64,000 nt of DNA, from the NCBI RefSeq assembly GCF_019703515.2, contig NC_059387.1, positions 34,008,877 to 34,072,876 on the forward strand, read 5' to 3'. Origin of the DNA: Myxocyprinus asiaticus (lineage: Eukaryota > Chordata > Actinopteri > Cypriniformes > Catostomidae). Of the stretch, positions 42,690 through 53,927 are shown piece after piece. The notes beneath the pieces are model-generated. The model was given only the letters and a program-made list of their open reading frames with translations, had not been told where the DNA came from and ran no database searches. The position numbers and the translations under genes were made by a program. Numbering within the stretch: position 1 is the stretch's first letter; each line of letters begins with the position of its first letter.

Positions 42690-43385
42690 TACTGCTCTCC
42701 GGAATACTTGATTCTGATTGGTCAATGGCGCCATCTAGCAGTCTGATATTTCTCAGGAACAACCGCACATCCAGATATTGCGAGCCATCTTTCCTGCTAC
42801 TTGGATCACTGTGTGTTCTACAAGTAAGCTAATAAATACATTTCAACTCAATTCAATGTTTCGTGTGCATTTATTTATTCATTTGGCAAGTAGTTTTGTA
42901 ATAAGATGAATAATGAGCAGTCATGATGTCATTAATTACAAAATAAACACCAACAAATCTCTGGATTTCAGCTGTTCGGCGACTTATTTCTTCTCACTTA
43001 TTTACATAATTTCAACGCAATTCAAAGTTTCATGTCCAATTATTTGTTTATTTGGCAAGTAGTCTTGTAATAAGCTGGATAATGAGGAGTAAGATGGTCA
43101 CTTTCACAGAATAACCACCAACAGAACTCTGACACAAACCGGAGGTTGATTTCGGCTGTTCAGCGATTTATTTCTTCACATAATTACATTATTGCAATGC
43201 AAATTAATATTTTATGTTCATGTATTTATTTATTGATTTGGTTAGTAGCCGTGTAATAAGCAGGATAATGTACAATCAGCCGGTTGTTATTGCAAAATAA
43301 AGCCCTTCAGGGTGATACAAGACTGATAATAATCACCCTGTCTGGGTTTATTTTGCGATAACAACCAGCTGACTGTACATTTTCC
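42690..43385. mobile_element. DNA-type repeat with internal triplication and palindromic end
   Basis: Three related units repeat the GTAATAAG phrase, with period about 170-185 bp (near 42897, 43066 and 43252). The right end is a large imperfect hairpin: 43265-43304 pairs with 43344-43383 (GGTTGTTATTGCAAAATAAA with its complement), with a second nested pair CAGGGTGAT / ATCACCCTG. Non-autonomous. It lies in the interval where the mybpc2 C6 exons should be. Confidence 0.65.
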
Positions 43386-43934
43386 CTTATATAAACACTA
43401 TAAAATGAACTTTATAGTGATCCTCTTGCGAGGGCCCCTCTTCTTGAAATATATAGATGCAGCTATATATTTTTAAAAGTAAAGGCACATTTATAATGTG
43501 TAAGAAAAATAATAATCAACATTATATAGACAAGCGTAATATTGTAAACAAAAACGTTTTTTTGCAATATAAAATAATTGATATTGTCATTGTACTAAAG
43601 CCAAAGGATGATGATTTCATTTTTTTCATCATTATTAAAAATTCTAAAATATAAATATATATTATGTATAACACATATATAAGAATAAAATATTGTTTTG
43701 GACAAATGTTGTTGTAGTTGATTGCATAAGTGCTTATTTTGTTTCCCTTTTGTGTTTGTGTGAGTAGCAGGAAGCACAGACAGTCCCTGGTATATAGCTT
43801 TCTTGTTTATGGTTAAAAGTTCCTCGTTATGCACGAAACCTTATATTTTTCAGGTTTTACATGGGATAAGGAAAGGATGATTTGGGATAATTTGGTTAAG
43901 GAAAGAATAAGAAAATGTTCTGAGAATTAAACTG

Positions 43935-44430
43935 ATTTTTAAAAACTATTGGCCGATTAATCGGTTATCGGCTTTTCCCCACCATCTAAGTTATCGTACC
44001 AGTAAACATTGTCAGATATCAAACATGAACAGTAATTCATCATCAGCGATCGCTCGTCATAAATGTCCCGTAATCCGGTATTATTTTTTTTATTTTTTTA
44101 TTATTATTATTATTTTATCCCCTTTTCTCCCCAATTTGGAATGCCCAATTCCCACTACTTAGTAGGTCCTCGTGGTGGCGCAGTTACTCGCCTCAATCCG
44201 GGTGGCGGAGGACAAGTCTCAGTTGCCTCCGCTTCTGAGACCGTCAATCCGTGCATCTTATTACGTGACTCGTTGTGCATGACACCACGGAGACTCACAG
44301 CATGTGGAGGCTCATGCTACTCTCCACGATCCACACACAACTAATCTATGTTAATTTCTGCCGATAGTCCCAAAAGTAGCTGTTGGCACCGATTATTTAG
44401 CAAAACCGATATATCGGTCGACCTCTAGCA
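43935..44430. repeat. Interspersed repeat hosting a nested SINE
   Basis: Starts with ATTGGCCGATTAATCGGTTA and ends CGATATATCGGTCGACCTCT, phrases typical of a common fish repeat with palindromic ends. It is interrupted at 44070-44345 by a family-1 SINE in minus orientation. Confidence 0.6.
44070..44345 (-). mobile_element. tRNA-derived SINE, family 1, copy 3 (5' truncated)
   Basis: The SINE body and tail in minus orientation (TCCTCGTGGTGGCGCAG to CACGATCCACACACAACT). The tRNA-like head is missing, as expected for incomplete reverse transcription. Confidence 0.85.
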
Positions 44431-44571
44431 CAAATCCCATGTTTATATCAGAAATATTAAATAAGTTAGATATTACTTTGTTTAGTGAAAAGAACCACCC
44501 ATTCGGCCGACCATTATAATGAATGGGGAAATGAATTGATGAGACCATAATAGTGAGTCACAACACAGAAC

Positions 44572-45309
44572 ACACACACACACATTACACATCTCACACA
44601 CATACTGTACACACACACACACACACTTAAAGAACTAAATGTCTGAACCCTCTGTGGGGAAAGTTTACCCTTGCAGACAGATTTATTGTGCATTATTTTG
44701 TTATAAAAACAAATTAAAAAATGGCTAAACTTTGACAAATAATAGTGTTTTATAATGTCTAAATATATTTAAATGCACAACTTGTGATAATATCTAGAAA
44801 TTAAGTTGCAGCATTGAGTTACAGAGACCAAGCAACAATAAGGGGAACACCGAGGCCACCTATAGGCTATTCTTGTCATTACTATGAAATTATCATTTTT
44901 TTTTCTTTTTTTTTTTCTTTTTCCAGCAGATGGCAACAGATGTCCATAATGCATGACACATAGCAGCCTTTTCATAAACATTTCAGTTTGCTTTTTACTG
45001 GAGTGAATGTACAAAAAAAAAAAAAAATTGTTTATTTTATACAAAAATGTAATGATGTAATTTGAGCTCATTGAGGTCTAAACCCTAAGTCCAATAAAAT
45101 GCAAAAAAAAAAACAAAATGATAACTAGTATGCAATAAGTTAGTTAAGACGTGTGACATACAAAATGTGTCAAAAAATGTTTTTAAATATATTCTAAAAA
45201 AGGTGTTACACAAAGACTGTTCCGGTCAATTTTGACCGCAAACAGTACCATTGTTATCCCAGTATGAACAGAACAGTTTCATTTGACAGTTTTATACACC
45301 TTTACTTCT

Positions 45310-45343
<34 letters not shown>
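44572..45343. repeat. Simple repeats in intron
   Basis: (CA)n at 44572-44586 and 44611-44627, T-rich DNA at 44898-44922, (GA)n at 45315-45341. No exon was seen between the C7 and C5 remnants. Confidence 0.7.
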
Positions 45344-45359
45344 AGTGACTGAAACACAC

Positions 45360-45513
45360 CTATGATTTTAACGAAGAGATTGGCTTTGTCTTCGCCTGCT
45401 GGGTTGGTGATGGTGTAGTTGCCCTCATCCTTTCGCTCTGCTCACTCAATGATGAAACTGCTCATATCTTTCCTGCTTTCCACACGGATGCGCTTCTCAG
45501 CTTCTGCCACCGG
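45360..45513 (-). pseudogene. mybpc2 exon remnant: C5 second part
   Basis: Acceptor TGTCACAG, then PVAEAEKRIRVESRKDMSSF, IIE, TGA at 45442-45444, AERKDEGNYTITNPAGEDKA, NLFVKII, and donor ATAG|GTGTGT. Relative to the family a two-codon segment after YTI is also missing. Confidence 0.87.
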
Positions 45514-45824
45514 CTGTGACACACAGAGACAGTTAGCGGTTTCACAAGGTTGCCTGTTCTTTATAAGTCGATATGGTGCAAGGGTCTTCATTGTATCTTG
45601 AGAGGGAATGTTATACAGTAATATTTTGCCAGGCTGATTGCACACTCAATTTGACCCTGCAGATGTGACAATGAAGTTTACTAAAGACAGAGAACATCTA
45701 ACTAACCCAGCAAAATTGTATTTGTTTTTATTTGTTTTTTTACTTTTTTTAGAATACGGGGGGAAAGCAGAATAAGGCTTTAGAAAACCATGTCTCAAAT
45801 GTGATTTGCTAGGTTTTGGAGTAC

Positions 45825-45995
45825 CTATTCTCCTTTCATCCAGCAGATGGTTGGGGCAGGCTCTCCTGTAATCTCCACGTCCAGACGCAACTTGTTGCCA
45901 GCAACGACAATGATGGTGTTCTGAGAAACCATGTTTCCAGCTTGAGCATATAAGGGTGTTTCATCAACTTCAGGCACTTTTATCACTGTGGACTT
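45825..45995 (-). pseudogene. mybpc2 exon remnant: C5 first part
   Basis: Acceptor TTTCTAG, then [38 protein letters not shown] and [13 protein letters not shown], then TAG at 45825-45827, directly followed by GTACTC. If that GT is the donor, the last codon of the exon is a stop. The [11 protein letters not shown] segment is diagnostic for the C5 Ig domain. Confidence 0.87.
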
Positions 45996-46592
45996 CTAGA
46001 AAGTTAAATCTCGTTAAAACAGTTTTCACACTTTCACTAGTTTATTTCATTTCATTATTGTCTGCTAACAATGTCCAACAATGTGTGTACATGTATCAAA
46101 TGAGATTTATGTCATTCATCTCATGAAAATTCCCACCACAGTGCCATTTCCAGCACATCTCAAATTCTGGATTGTTTTTACAAGAATTCTGTGCTAGAAA
46201 TGATGCTGATGGAAATTATTTTTTTTACATTTTTGAAATAAAATGACCAACTCTCTTAATGTTTCCTCAATACACACAATAAAACATTTTTTAACACTTT
46301 TGACATAATTTGGCAAAATTACAGCTTGATTGGAAATGATGCCCAATAAAAATATAAAAGTGATTTTCACCTTGATTTTCTTTGTTTTGTCTCATATTTC
46401 ATTTGCTGACACTTTTGTCTACTTTGTTAACAAGTACATTAACTTTTGAAAAAACTTTATTAGGGGCAAAACTATTTGGTGTGGTCGAAATGACGCCGCA
46501 ATTGTGGGAAAGTCATAATTTTTTAAAAGGATAATAGAAATCATTTTCACATAATAAATATTGAAATGGTTTATGATTATTTCACTGGTCAC

Positions 46593-46875
46593 ACTTTATA
46601 TTAGGTGGCCTTAACTACTATGTACTAACATTAAATACATACAGGACTATGTTTTTACTGTGTAACTACATGCTGTTCTGCAAAATGCCCACATTTGCTT
46701 CTACTGAGGTAAAGGTATGGGTAGGATTATGAGTAAGGGTTGGGTTAGAGTTAGGTTTTGGGGTTAGGGTTGGGTTAGGGTTAAAGTTAGCAGTGTAACT
46801 ACAGATGTAATTAAATGCAAGTACTTTAAATGTAATTACAATGCAACAACATGTTAAGCCCACCTAATATAAAGT
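46593..46875. mobile_element. MITE with 16-bp terminal inverted repeats
   Basis: ACTTTATATTAGGTGG at 46593-46608 and its exact reverse complement CCACCTAATATAAAGT at 46860-46875. Inside are TTAGGG-like runs (about 46733-46792) that mimic telomere repeats. Non-coding and non-autonomous. A SINE follows directly. Confidence 0.8.
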
Positions 46876-46877
46876 TA

Positions 46878-47145
46878 GGGGCAGTGGTGGCTCAGCAGTT
46901 AAGGCTCTGGGTTACTGGTCAGAAGGTTGGGGGTTCAAGCCCCAGTACTGCCAAGATGCCACTGTTGGGCCCTTGAGCAAGGCCCTTGACCCTATCTGCT
47001 CCAGGGTGCTGTATCATGGCAGACCCAGCACTCTGACCCAGCACTCTGACCCCAGCTTAGCTGGGATATGTGAAAAAAAAAAGTAATTTCACTGTATATG
47101 TGCAAAACATATAATGTGTGATAAATAAATAAAATTATTATTATT
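46878..47145 (+). mobile_element. tRNA-derived SINE, second family
   Basis: Head GGGGCAGTGGTGGCTCAGCA with B box GGGGGTTCAAGCCCC, then CCTTGAGCAAGGCCCTTGAC and a 3' tail with AATTTCACTGTATATGTG and AAATAAATAAAATTATTATT. A common fish SINE layout. Part of the body (GACCCAGCACTCT) is duplicated at about 47023-47048. Confidence 0.85.
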
Positions 47146-47258
47146 AATTCATTATTATTATAAGTTGGTCCATTTCAATTTTTGTTTAGGTTATCATGGT
47201 TACACATACAGCTTATCTATAGTAAATCTTAGAGAACTGTTTTTAAAAGAGTGCTGAC

Positions 47259-47421
47259 CTGCCAATATGGGAAATTTTGATACGGTCACTGGGTTGAACT
47301 TCTACACCATCTTTAAACCATTTCACAACCTTCTCATCTGACACCTCACACTTAAACATCGCTTGCTCTGCTGATTTAACCGTTAGGTCTGCCATACTTT
47401 GCAACACCTCCAGTTCCTTCT
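47259..47421 (-). pseudogene. mybpc2 exon remnant: C4 first half
   Basis: Acceptor CTCCCCAG, then [39 protein letters not shown] and [16 protein letters not shown], ending at donor GCAG|GTCAGC. The frame is intact, though one codon is missing after EKV compared with the mammalian protein. The second C4 exon was not found before 45995. Confidence 0.88.
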
Positions 47422-48107
47422 CTGGGGAGAGGGTTAAAATTGATAAAGACAGGAAAATGTATAATTAGAAGAAATATTTTAGAGGACTCAATTTCAGACC
47501 TCTAACCCACTTTTTAAAGACCCCATGAAATGGTTTGATGAGCACTGTTTTCTGCCCTGTGTTGACACATTTTCTTACTGAGCCAAAAAGAACCATAAAA
47601 ATATTTATTTATTTCTATTTTGGATATTTTCTTATTGAAACATGTTAGGGGGGCATCTTAAAGGCTCGTCCCTAGTCAGGCTTTAGTTTTGTCAGAGCCA
47701 AGTGACAAATAAGTTTGTCCGAGCTGATAAAAAATTGGAAATCTTTAAAAAAAAAAAAATTTAAAACTCATGTCAAAATAATTCTTCTCTAATTAAAATC
47801 TTATTTGACCTTATAAACACACATTTCAAGTTCATAGAAATGTAATCTTTGTGTCCATTTTTTGAAAAATATTTGTTGCAGTTTCTATTTTTTTTTTATT
47901 TGATGACTTTAAAAATGTCATGTGGTGTAACCATCACGTAAAATGTATTAAAATACTTTCCTTGCACAAGAAATACATGAGAGTTTTCAAACATATTTTT
48001 CATGGTAAAATATATATTTGACATTTTATTTAAGTTTATTTTTTATTTTTTAGGGTTACTCTATTTAACATTAACAAAATGTGCCTTTCCATTAAAATGT
48101 CAAGATA

Positions 48108-48153
<46 letters not shown>

Positions 48154-48180
48154 TGTGTGTGTGTGTGTGTGTGAGTGAGT

Positions 48181-48213
<33 letters not shown>

Positions 48214-48214
48214 A

Positions 48215-48257
<43 letters not shown>

Positions 48258-48326
48258 TGTGTGTGTGTGTGTGTGAGTGTGTGTGTGTCTGACTGTGTGT
48301 GTGTGTGTGTGTGTGTTTGTGTGAGT

Positions 48327-48371
<45 letters not shown>

Positions 48372-48429
48372 TGTGTGTGTGTGTGTGTGAGTATGTGTGT
48401 CTCTGTGTGTGTGTGTTTGTGTGAGTCTC

Positions 48430-48501
<72 letters not shown>

Positions 48502-48512
48502 TATGTATGTCT
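48108..48512. repeat. Long (GT)n/(GA)n microsatellite
   Basis: About 400 bp of GT repeats, with GA runs near 48233-48257 and scattered interruptions. The 137-codon Cys/Val-rich frame across it is an artefact of repeat translation. Confidence 0.95.
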
Positions 48513-48842
48513 GGGCAGGTTTAAGTGGTTTACGAGGACTTTTAGGTTATAAACTGGTAATTACAAGGGTATTATGCTATAAATGTGGTTTATGAGGACA
48601 TTTCTAGTGTCCCCATAATTCAAATCACTTAAACATACTAAACAATGTTTTATTGAAAATGTAAAAATGCAGAAAGTTTTTTGTGAGGGTTAGGTTTAGG
48701 GGTAGGGTTAGGGTTAGGGGATAGAATCTATAGTTCATACAGTATAAAAATCATTATGTCTATGGAGAGTCCTCATAATGATAACTGCACCAACATGTGT
48801 GTGTGTGTGTGGGTGTGTGTGTGTGTGTGTGTTGTTGTTGTT
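48513..48842. repeat. Interspersed repeat beside GT microsatellites
   Basis: TTTATGAGGACATTTCTAGT at about 48588, then AATGCAGAAAGTTTTTTGTG, GGGTAGGGTTAGGGTTAGGG and GTCTATGGAGAGTCCTCATA, ending in a (GT)n run. This combination is widely dispersed in fish genomes. It is not a telomere remnant. Confidence 0.6.
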
Positions 48843-49260
48843 TTTTGGCAACTTGTAGTATGTTGGTTACACCATTCTCATTCTAGTGTGCATTTGATTG
48901 GACAAAAATCTGTGAGTGCAGCATGAGTCATCAATCATTTTGTTTTGTTTTGCCATTAGACAAAGACTGAATTTTAAATGCATTTATCTGATAACAGGTT
49001 ATTTTGTCAACTTTTTGAAGCACACTAGCATGTAGATTACCTCAAGGCAAAAGCACATGGAATTATAACATTTGAACAGGCTCCCGTCCACCAAATGGAA
49101 TCCTCTCAGCCTACCTCATCCTTACAGGAATAAACACCACAAAACTCTCAATTTGATTTCATGGGGTCTTTAAACAACTGTTGTTTTAAATCGACTGAGG
49201 ATTGGTCGACAGTCATAACACAGGACATAAACAGATAGTTGTATAGAGATGAGGTGTTAC

Positions 49261-49421
49261 CTTCAACGATAATCTCACCCTTGGAATGGCCTCCATTGGT
49301 GTAAAAAAGTACATCCCCATGTCTTCTAGTGTCGCCTCTTGGATTATGAGACAGTGGTGTTTCCTGTCCTTCTTAAAACGATACTTTGAATTTTTATCAT
49401 CACTCCACATCCTCAAACATC
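49261..49421 (-). pseudogene. mybpc2 exon remnant: C3 second part, frameshift
   Basis: Acceptor AATTGTAG at 49422, then SDDKNSKYRFKKDRKHHCLI, IQEATLEDMGMYFF, a frameshift in a T run at about 49302-49308, then YTNGGHSKGEIIVEG, and donor GAAG|GTAACA. KYRFKKD and TNGG anchor the match to C3. The first 15 bases of the exon are unclear. Confidence 0.85.
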
Positions 49422-50048
49422 CTACAATTAGCATTATTGCCCAGGAAATAGAACACAAACGTTTAATTAATACAGCATGGCATGTTTTCTACATCACATG
49501 GGGTTAGTTATTACAATGGGAACCTGCCATTAAAAAAAACAGTTATATAAGGCAATTTCCCTTAATGAGAAGTTGTAGCATTACCTAAACATTTCCATAG
49601 TGATGGCAGTGTGTGAACAGATCATGTGGTACATTTCCAAGTAAAGGCAACCCAACAGTTTTCCTATAATTTACCTGGTTGCATGTGTGAACGGGGCTAT
49701 TGTTTTGGATAACAGAAATGACTGAGAGTTCATAAATTCTATATAATTATAAGTAATAAAACATATAAGACGACCTTACAATGATATTGGAATTTGAGTT
49801 TGGAAAATAGAATTCAAACAAAATATCCTAATATCATTGTGGGATTGGATTTTTGACTCAAAACATTATAGTTACAATGATATAGCCCTTGTGACAACTA
49901 GCCCCAGACTTCATGATATAGTCATAGACTAATAAATGAGCTTTTACGTGATGAAATGTATGAGATAACTGAATAACTGTTGAGGTGTTCATCAGTAATT
50001 AATGCAGTTGCAGTTCAAGATCATAGTTTGTTATGTGTGTGTGTTTAC

Positions 50049-50152
50049 CAAATGACATGTGCTCCCTCTTCAGACACCTCAATCTCAAACTCCACTCGCT
50101 CTCCAACCACAACATAAGTCATCCAGAAGTTTAGTGATGGTAACCTGAGGCT
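50049..50152 (-). pseudogene. mybpc2 exon remnant: C3 first part, frameshift
   Basis: Acceptor TGTTCCAG, then EPQVTITKLLDD, a frameshift near 50113, then YVVVGERVEFEIEVSEEGAH and VIW, and donor TTTG|GTAAAC. It matches the opening of C3 (EPPVLIVTPLEDQ then VFVGDRVEM in human). The exon phases agree with the mammalian gene. Confidence 0.85.
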
Positions 50153-50680
50153 CTGGAACACAGTATGAAAGTTTCACTCTTTCTGATTATGGACACTTTT
50201 CATATTTCCAGATTTGGAACGTGGAAGTAAACTATAGCAGGTTCAATCTCTATAGCATTGAATGGGGGACCACAGCGAATTATGTTTTATTAATTTTGTA
50301 TTCCCATTTGCTCCAACAGCAAAAGAATGACTCTACTATTAAGTTTCCAGGACTTTCCAAAAGAGAGAGAGAGAAAAAAAAGAGAGCACTGGATTGCCAC
50401 AGTTGGAAGAGAGAAAAATGGCAAATTTACTGTCAGTCCCTCAGCAGCTGTATTTGCAGTTCTTTATTATTAATAATGCCGGAACACAAAGTATAATGTT
50501 ATAAATTTACAATAGATAATTTTAAAAATCAGGCTACCACTCGATTAAATTTTGTAATCAAAGTAATTACATAATATGCCGATTAATTATTCGAATTAAT
50601 CACAATCAATCACAAACATATAAATCTTTGCTGAGAAAGGCCACTAAATAAAAATTATTAAATATATAATGATTAAAAAA

Positions 50681-53600
50681 TTAAAATCATATAATAATTA
50701 TTAGGACTATGAATCGATTAAAAACTTAATAATTATTAGGACTATGAATCGATTAAAAACTTAATAATTATTAGGACTATGAATCGATTAAAATCATATA
50801 ATAATTATTATGGATATGAATCTATTAAAATCATATAATAATTATTAGGGCTATGAATCTATTAAAATCATATAATAATTATTAGGACTATGAATCGATT
50901 AAAATAATATAATAATTATTAGGGCTATGAATCGATTAAAATCATATAATAATTATTAGGGCTATGAAGCTATTAAAATCATATAATAATTATTAGGACT
51001 ATGAATCGATTAAAATCATATAATAATTATTAGGACTATGAATCGATTAAAATCATATAATAATTATTATGGCTTTGAATCTATTAAAATCATATAATAA
51101 TTATTATGGCTTTGAATCTATTAAAATCATATAATAATTATTAGGACTATGAATCTATTAAAATCATATAATAATTATTAGGACTATGAATCGATTAAAA
51201 TCATATAATAATTATTAGGGCTATGAATCTATTAAAATCATATAATAATTATTAGGGCTATGAATCGATTAAAAACTTAATAATTATTAGGACTATGAAT
51301 CGATTAAAATCATATAATAATTATTATGGATATGAATCTATTAAAATCATATAATAATTATTAGGGCTATGAATCTATTAAAATTATATAATAATTATTA
51401 GGGCTATGAATCTATTAAAATCATATAATAATTATTAGGGCTATGAATCTATTAAAATCATATAATAATTATTAGGGCTATGAATCTATTAAAATCATAT
51501 AATAATTATTAGGGCTATGAATCGATTAAAAACATATAATAATTATTAGGACTATGAATCGATTAAAAATCATATAATAATTATTATGGACTATGAATCT
51601 ATTAAAATCATATAATAATTATTAGGGCTATGAATCTATTAAAATCATATAATAATTATTAGGGCTATGAATCGATTAAAATAATATAATAATTATTAGG
51701 GCTATGAATCTATTAAAATCATATAATAATTATTAGGACTATGAATCTATTAAAATCATATAATAATTATTAGGGCTATGAATCTATTAAAATCATATAA
51801 TAATTATTAGGACTATGAATCGATTCAAATCATATAATAATTATTAGGGCTATGAATCTATTAAAATCATATAATAATTATTAGGGCTATGAATCTATTA
51901 AAATCATATAATAATTATTAGGGCTATGAATCTATTAAAATCATATAATAATTATTAGGGCTATGAATCGATTAAAAACTTAATAATTATTAGGACTATG
52001 AATCGAAAAAAATCATATAATAATTATTATGGATATGAATCTATTAAAATCATATAATAATTATTAGGGCTATGAATCTATTAAAATCATATAATAATTA
52101 TTAGGGCTATGAATCGATTAAAATAATATAATAATTATTAGGGCTATGAATCTATTAAAATCATATAATAATTATTAGGACTATGAATCGATTAAAATCA
52201 TATAATAATTATTAAGTCTATGAATCGATTAAAATCATATAATAATTATTAGGGCTATGAATCGATTAAAATCATATAATAATTATTAGGGCTATGAATC
52301 GATTAAAATCATATAATAATTATTAGGGCTATGAATCGATTAAAATCATATAATAATTATTAGGGCTATGAATCTATTAAAATCATATAATAATTATTAG
52401 GACTATGAATCTATTAAAAATAAACAATAATTATTATGGCTATGAATCTATTAAAATCATATAATAATTATTAGGACTATGAATCTATTAAAATCATATA
52501 ATAATTATTAGGACTATGAATCTATTAAAATCATATAATAATTATTAGGGCTATGAATCTATTAAAATCATATAATAATTATTAGGGCTATGAATCTATT
52601 AAAATCATATAATAATTATTAGGGCTATGAATCTATTAAAATCATATAATAATTATTAGCACTATGATTCTATTAAAAACTTACAATAATTATTATGGCT
52701 ATGAATCTATTAAAATCATATAATAATTATTAGGACTATGAATCGATTAAAATCTTATAATAATTATTAGAGCTATGAATCTATAAAAATAATATAATAA
52801 TTATTAGGGCTATGAATCAATTAAAATCATATAATAATTATTAGGGCTATGAATCTATAAAATTTATTTAATAATTATTAGAACTGTGAATCTATTAAAA
52901 TCATATAATAATTATTAGGACTATGAATCTATTAAAAACTTAATAATTATTAGTGCTATGAATCTATTAAAATCATATAATAATTATTAGGGCTATGAAT
53001 CGATTAAAAACGTAATTATTATTAGGGCTATGAATCTATTAAAATCATATAATAATTATTATGGATATGAATCGATTAAAATCATATAATAATTATTAGA
53101 GCTATGAATCTATAAAATAATATAATAATTATTAGGGCTATGAATCTATTAAAATCATATAATAATTATTAGGGCTATGAATCTATTAAAATCATATAAT
53201 AATTATTAGGACTATGAATCTATTAAAATTATATAATAATTATTAGGACTATGAATCTATTAAAAATAAACAATAATTATTATGGCTTTGAATCTATTAA
53301 AATCATATAATAATTATTAGGACTATGAATCTATTAAAATTATATAATAATTATTAGGACTATGAATCTATTAAAAATAAACAATAATTATTATGGCTTT
53401 GAATCTATTAAAATCATATAATAATTATTAGGACTATTAATCTATTAAAAATATACAATAATTATTATGGCTATGAATGTTTTAAAATCATATAATAATT
53501 ATAAGGACTATGAATAAAAAAAATCATATAATAATTATTAGGACTATGAATCAATTAAAATCATATAATAATTATTAGGGCTATGAATCAATTAAAATCA

Positions 53601-53860
53601 TATAATAATTATTAGGGCTTTGAATCGATTAAAATCATATAATAATTATTAGGGCTATGAATCTATAAAAATCATATAATAATTATTAGGGCTATGAATC
53701 TATTCAAAACATACAATAAATATTATGGCTATGAACCTATTAAAAACATACAATAATTATTAGGGCTATGAATCCAATGAAATAATATAATAATTATTAG
53801 GACTATGAATCAATTAAAATCATATAATAATTATTATGGCTATGAATCTATTAAAAACAT
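50681..53860. repeat. 3.2-kb minisatellite of a 37-bp unit (~86 copies)
   Basis: Each unit holds AATAATTATT (a perfect palindrome with the core TAATTA), then GGGCTATGAATC or GGACTATGAATC, then CTATTAAAATCATAT or CGATTAAAATCATAT. Most units are 37 bp. Short 35-bp variants with AAAAACTTAATAATT recur. About 3180 bp / 37 gives roughly 86 copies (estimated by eye). Variant units recur in the same order, suggesting block duplication. The array ends abruptly at the DIRS element. Confidence 0.93.
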
Positions 53861-53927
53861 AGGCTTCGAGGAAATCAACCAGGTAACACAGTTTGTGAAC
53901 ACTACTGGGAGTCAACGGCGCACGTCT

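Noticed and set aside
46733..46792. Interstitial telomere remnant
   Set aside because: The TTAGGG-like runs lie inside a MITE with exact inverted ends.
48111..48524. 137-codon Cys/Val-rich open frame
   Set aside because: It is the translation of a GT microsatellite; no gene.
50681..53860. Direct repeats resembling a CRISPR array
   Set aside because: Units abut without unique spacers, the host is a vertebrate, and no cas genes are present. It is a minisatellite.
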